This document shows positions 60,452 to 64,000 of a DNA stretch of 64,000 nt, piece by piece (positions within the stretch are counted from its first letter, which is position 1; every line of letters begins with the position of its first letter). The position numbers and the translations under genes were made by a program. This DNA comes from Whitmania pigra (lineage: Eukaryota; Annelida; Clitellata; Hirudinida; Haemopidae), in contig JAJTWR010000153.1 in the NCBI GenBank assembly GCA_021613335.1, positions 1-64,000 of the forward strand, written 5' to 3'. A model generated the notes under the pieces. The model ran no database searches and was not told where the DNA came from. It saw only the letters and a program-made list of their open reading frames with translations.

Positions 60452-60787
60452 ATGCAAAACAATCGTTTAGCCAAGTTATTGGATTTTTTATCTAAAGATC
60501 CTCAAGACGGTTTTATTCTTTACGCTTTGGCGACAGAATATAATGCCATAGGCGATTTGGATAACGCTTTTTTATACTATCAAAAGTTAGTTGCCCAACA
60601 TCCCGATTATGTGGGTACGTATTACCATTTTGGTAAACTGTTGGAAAAGATGGAAAAAAAAGAACTAGCTTTTGAAATTTACCAAAAAGGAATTGCCACC
60701 GCCCGCGCCAAGCGCGACAGGCATGCTCTTTCTGAGTTGCAAAACGCTTATAATTCGTTTATGGGGCTTAATTATGAAGACGATTAA
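60452..60787 (+). CDS. Small TPR protein
   Basis: The preferred start is the ATG at 60452 (MQNNRLAKLLDFLSKDPQDG), giving 111 residues. Tetratricopeptide-type pairs include DGFILYALATEYNAIGDLDNAFLYYQKLVAQHPDY and YYHFGKLLEKMEKKELAFEIYQKGIATA. No catalytic domain is present; probable scaffold. Typically single-copy in Bacteroidota. Confidence 0.8.
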   Translation: MQNNRLAKLLDFLSKDPQDGFILYALATEYNAIGDLDNAFLYYQKLVAQHPDYVGTYYHFGKLLEKMEKKELAFEIYQKGIATARAKRDRHALSELQNAYNSFMGLNYEDD

Positions 60788-60803
60788 CTAAATTTCTGAA
60801 GTG

Positions 60804-62003
60804 ATGAAACAACAATTTTTGTTTCTGCGGAATGTGTTTTTGTTTACCCTTACTTCTTTTGGCGGCGCGCAGGTTCATATCGCTTTGTTATTAAAATATT
60901 TTGTTAAAAATAGAGCTTTTATAACCGAAGAAGAACTTCTCGAACTTCATGCGCTAACCCAGGTGCTTCCGGGGCCGGCATCAACGCAAACGCTGGTTGG
61001 CATTAGTTATAAGGTTGGCGGCATAAAATTGGCTTTAATTTCTTTTCTGATTTGGATATTGCCGTCGGCAGTTGTGATGACTTTTGCGGGTATCATAATC
61101 TCTTTTTTAGATCAAAAACAAGCCTTTGTGGGGATGGCCAAATATGTGCATCCGATTGCTTTGGGCATTGTGGCTTATGGAGCATTTAATTTTGCCAAAA
61201 AAACGCTCGTTAATCAGCTTAATCGCGCATTGGCTGTTTCAGCAATTATTGCAACGCTTATTCTTCAAAATGCCTACGTTTTCCCTTTGGCTATTTTAAT
61301 AGGAGGGATGGTATCTTCGTCTATAGGAACGCCAGGCGAAGAACAACAATTGCGGGCGGGCTTACTGACCAACATTAACCCTCGAAAACTTGGCTATTTT
61401 ATTGGCTTACTATTATTGATGGCAGTATTAGGAACGCTAATTAACAGAACGTCTCCTTTTAGTTTACCCATTAGGCTTTTCGAGAATTTTTACCGTAACG
61501 GGATGTTTATTTTTGGCGGCGGACAGGTATTGATACCCATAATGTTTACAGAGTTTGTGCAAATGAAGCGTTACCTTATTCAAAGCGATTTTATTTCAGG
61601 CTTTACTTTACAACAAGCCTTGCCCGGCCCAACATTTTCTTTTTGCAGCTATTTGGGCGTTTTAAGCATGAAACATGGCGGATATGGTATTTTAGGACAG
61701 GTAACCGGCGGTTTGCTCGCTATTATAGGCATTAATTTGCCCGGATTAATTCTTATTTTGTTTATTGTGCCTTTTTGGAACGATTTAAAAAAAATATCCA
61801 GAATTAAGTATTCGCTGGCAGGTATTAATGCGGTTAGCGTTGGATTTATCATCGCCGCATTTTTATTGCTGATTAAACCGATGGAAATTGCCGTTTTGCC
61901 CATAAGTATTATTATTGCTACCTTTTTGTTGCTTAATTACACTCGAATAAGCGCGCCGATTATTATTTTGGCAGGAGTAGCGTTCAGCTATTTTATACAT
62001 TAA
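60804..62003 (+). CDS. chrA: Chromate transporter ChrA family
   Basis: The start is the ATG at 60804, about 399 residues. It has two duplicated CHR domains. The first has FLFTLTSFGGAQVHIALL, HALTQVLPGPASTQTLVGISYKVGG; the second has GGGQVLIPIMFTEF and TLQQALPGPTFSFCSYLGVLSM. About ten membrane segments. The ChrA family exports chromate; native substrates in this clade are untested. It overlaps dnaB by four bases, convergently. Confidence 0.88.
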   Translation: MKQQFLFLRNVFLFTLTSFGGAQVHIALLLKYFVKNRAFITEEELLELHALTQVLPGPASTQTLVGISYKVGGIKLALISFLIWILPSAVVMTFAGIIISFLDQKQAFVGMAKYVHPIALGIVAYGAFNFAKKTLVNQLNRALAVSAIIATLILQNAYVFPLAILIGGMVSSSIGTPGEEQQLRAGLLTNINPRKLGYFIGLLLLMAVLGTLINRTSPFSLPIRLFENFYRNGMFIFGGGQVLIPIMFTEFVQMKRYLIQSDFISGFTLQQALPGPTFSFCSYLGVLSMKHGGYGILGQVTGGLLAIIGINLPGLILILFIVPFWNDLKKISRIKYSLAGINAVSVGFIIAAFLLLIKPMEIAVLPISIIIATFLLLNYTRISAPIIILAGVAFSYFIH

Positions 62004-63577
62004 AAAGGAGCTTCATCGTCCGGCATATCATTTGCTTTGGAGGGCCTGATAATGATGTTTTCATTTGGCCGGTCAAAATTGGGTGATGATATTAAATGAT
62101 TGTTTTCTGTTAAAAAGCCTGATGGAGGCATAAAACTGTCTTCCAAATCAACAAATTTAACATATTTGCCAATGAAACGAAGAGGAACAATTCCGGTTTT
62201 GCCATTGCGGTTTTTGCCGATGATTATCTCGCCAATCCCGCTGGTGGATCTGCCTTGTTCATCTTCGCCGATACCGTAATATTCAGGCCGGTATAAAAAA
62301 AGAACCATATCTGCATCTTGCTCTATAGATCCTGATTCGCGTAAATCGGATAAAACAGGTCGTTTATTGTTTGCTCCGGGCCTGTTTTCAACCGCCCTGC
62401 TTAATTGCGATAAAGCTAATACCGGCACATCCAGTTCTTTTGCTACTGATTTCAGAGCTCTGGAAATACTGCCGATTTCTTGTTCGCGATTACCAATGCC
62501 GCCTTGGCCCTCGCCCTTGCTATGCATGAGTTGCAAATAATCGATGATGATCATTTGTATGTCGTATTGCGATTTTAAACGCCTGCATTTTGCTCTGAAT
62601 TCAAAAATATTTAAAGCGGGCGTATCGTCTATCAATAGCGTTGATTCAGTCAGGGGGCCAATTTTACTATGGAGTTGTTTCCATTCCCATTCGGCCAAAT
62701 TTCCTTTTTTAATTTTCTCCTGTTCAATTTCTGCCTCGCCGGCAATCAAGCGGTTTACCAATTGCACAGCCGACATCTCTAACGAAAATACCACCACCGG
62801 TTTTTGAAAACTAACCGCCGCATTTCTGGCACAACTCAATACAAATGCTGTTTTACCCATTGCCGGGCGGGCAGCAATAATTACCAAGTCTGATTTTTGC
62901 CAACCGCCCGTAATACGATCTAAATCTGTAAAACCGGAAGGCACGCCCGTTAAACCGTCGGTTTGGGTGCGCAATTTTTCGAGCGTAGCTAACGATTTTT
63001 TAATAATTTCGTCCATTTTTTGGGTGTCTCTACGCAAATTGTTTTGAGCAATTTCAAACAGGTTTTTCTCAGCATAATCCAACAAATCGAAAATATCGGA
63101 GGTATCTTCATAGGCATAATTGATGATTTCTGTTGAAATACGAATCAGTTCCCGTTGAATATACTTTTGAGAAATAATGCGGGCATGGTACTCTATATTG
63201 GCCGCAGAGGCAACTCGGTTGGTTAAATAAGTGATATAATAAGCGCCGCCGCCCATTTCCAAAGTGCCCAATTGCCGCATTTCTGCGCTTACGGTTAAAA
63301 TATCAACAGGTTTCGACTTTTGAAATAAATGCTGAATGGCTTCAAAAATTTTTTTATGCGATTCTTGATAAAAAATATCGGGTTTTAAAATATCTATAAC
63401 TGAACTGAGCGCGTCTTTTTCAAGCATTAGCGCTCCAAGTACGGCCTCTTCCAAATCAACTGCTTGCGGCGGAATTTTTCCAATTACATTCATGGCGTTT
63501 GCAAGCTTGTTTTTACGTGCAGAGAATGTGACTTTATTTTGATTTTGAGATTCGTTTTGGCCTTCCATAGCTTGCAA
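62000..63577 (-). CDS. dnaB: Replicative DNA helicase
   Basis: A 525-residue protein (an internal ATG at 63568, MEGQNESQ, is another possible start). The N-terminal DnaB domain has VDLEEAVLGALMLEK. The RecA-like core has Walker A AARPAMGKTAFVLSCA, then LEMSAVQLVNRL, IDYLQLMHS, and ALSQLSRAVENRP. It is the ring helicase that moves on the lagging strand. Intact, with no intein. Confidence 0.97.
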   Translation of the reverse strand: MQAMEGQNESQNQNKVTFSARKNKLANAMNVIGKIPPQAVDLEEAVLGALMLEKDALSSVIDILKPDIFYQESHKKIFEAIQHLFQKSKPVDILTVSAEMRQLGTLEMGGGAYYITYLTNRVASAANIEYHARIISQKYIQRELIRISTEIINYAYEDTSDIFDLLDYAEKNLFEIAQNNLRRDTQKMDEIIKKSLATLEKLRTQTDGLTGVPSGFTDLDRITGGWQKSDLVIIAARPAMGKTAFVLSCARNAAVSFQKPVVVFSLEMSAVQLVNRLIAGEAEIEQEKIKKGNLAEWEWKQLHSKIGPLTESTLLIDDTPALNIFEFRAKCRRLKSQYDIQMIIIDYLQLMHSKGEGQGGIGNREQEIGSISRALKSVAKELDVPVLALSQLSRAVENRPGANNKRPVLSDLRESGSIEQDADMVLFLYRPEYYGIGEDEQGRSTSGIGEIIIGKNRNGKTGIVPLRFIGKYVKFVDLEDSFMPPSGFLTENNHLISSPNFDRPNENIIIRPSKANDMPDDEAPF

Positions 63578-63698
63578 AATTAAATAAAAGTAGTCTTCAG
63601 TTTTTTTTTATATTTAAACATAATTAGTATTTAATATAAAGTAAATCGACCCATGCGGCTTGCTGCAACTGTCAATAGTAATTTGTAAACATTTTCAT

Positions 63699-63732
63699 GT
63701 TGATAAGGAATTTAATTAATACCGTATTTTTG
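63699..63732 (+). promoter_or_regulatory. Bacteroidetes-type promoter of rlmB
   Basis: TTG near 63704, then 22 nt, then TATTTTTG (63725-63732), about 20 bp before the start at 63752. Confidence 0.5.
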
Positions 63733-63751
63733 CGTTACCAACAGAATTGAT

Positions 63752-64000
63752 ATGTATCGTAACAGAAAATTACCTCAACAAAAAGATACCCATGAACTTA
63801 TTTTTGGAATAAGAGCCGTTATGGAAGCCGTTAGAGCAGGTAAGGATATAGAAAATATTTACTTACAACGCGGGCTGTCGGGCAGTTTGTTTGCAGAATT
63901 AAAAAATTTGCTTTCCGCAAACGCCATTCCTTTAAATGTAACCCCTGTGGAGAAACTTAATCGGATAACCTCAAAAAACCATCAAGGCGTTATTGCAGTA
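63752..64000 (+). CDS. rlmB: 23S rRNA 2'-O-methyltransferase (SpoU/TrmH family), N-terminal part
   Basis: 83 codons to the window edge. The N-terminal substrate-binding domain is typical: HELIFGIRAVMEAVRAGKDIENIYLQRGLSG, IPLNVTPVEKLNRITSKNHQGVIA. The full protein of this family has about 250 residues with a knotted SAM-binding domain. It has its own promoter and is divergent from dnaB. Confidence 0.88.
   Translation, partial: MYRNRKLPQQKDTHELIFGIRAVMEAVRAGKDIENIYLQRGLSGSLFAELKNLLSANAIPLNVTPVEKLNRITSKNHQGVIAV

Overview
The window is chromosomal DNA of a Bacteroidota bacterium, most like the Sphingobacteriales (Pedobacter/Sphingobacterium relatives). Supporting features are a SusC/SusD polysaccharide-utilization locus with a GH97 enzyme, fused SecDF, a DUF4294 protein, bacillithiol deacetylase BshB1, fused SpmA-SpmB, Mu-like phage genes of the Bacteroidetes type, and Bacteroidetes promoter boxes (TTG, then about 20-22 nt, then TAnnTTTG). 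No tRNA, rRNA or CRISPR array was seen. The taxonomic call is inference from gene content.

Layout. 1-1876: copy A of a repeated mobile element with a rolling-circle-type Rep gene. 1860-14116: a polysaccharide-utilization locus (damaged glycosidase, NagB-type isomerase, LamG and SusD lipoproteins, SusC on minus; DeoR regulator and GH97 on plus). 14157-19091: a worn stretch with a phosphofructokinase fragment, a frameshifted prolyl oligopeptidase, an alkylation-repair protein, an internally deleted IS256 element and an FKBP fragment. 19245-44844: mostly intact housekeeping and metabolic genes (a three-gene ABC exporter, epimerase, truncated PabB, PurA, Fur, Rel/Spo, GPx, BshB1, HMG-CoA lyase, a methylglyoxal synthase pseudogene, SecDF, DHFR, ThyA, IspE, OsmC, MetZ, a large surface protein). 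45321-57948: an accessory zone with copies B, C and D of the Rep element, remnants of IS1595-like and IS3-family elements, and a Mu-like prophage that has lost most of its late genes. SpmAB and DUF983 sit inside this zone. 57958-64000: DUF151 nuclease, EtfAB, TPR protein, ChrA, DnaB and the start of RlmB.

Two themes stand out. First, the window holds four copies (A-D) of a small element with a defined end: TGTTAAG, then a 9-bp-stem hairpin that runs into the start codon of the first gene. Copies carry one or two paralogous ~110-residue genes of unknown function, a ~140-residue gene of unknown function, and a Rep protein with the three rolling-circle motifs. B and C form a head-to-head inverted dimer. 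I do not recognise this family and consider it the best candidate here for an undescribed system. Second, gene decay is widespread: the glycosidase, prolyl oligopeptidase, pfp, pabB, mgsA, FKBP, Rep and several transposases are broken by small frameshifts, internal deletions or insertions. This suggests a lineage under relaxed selection. Some single-base shifts, especially the one in a T run of the oligopeptidase, could instead be sequencing errors.
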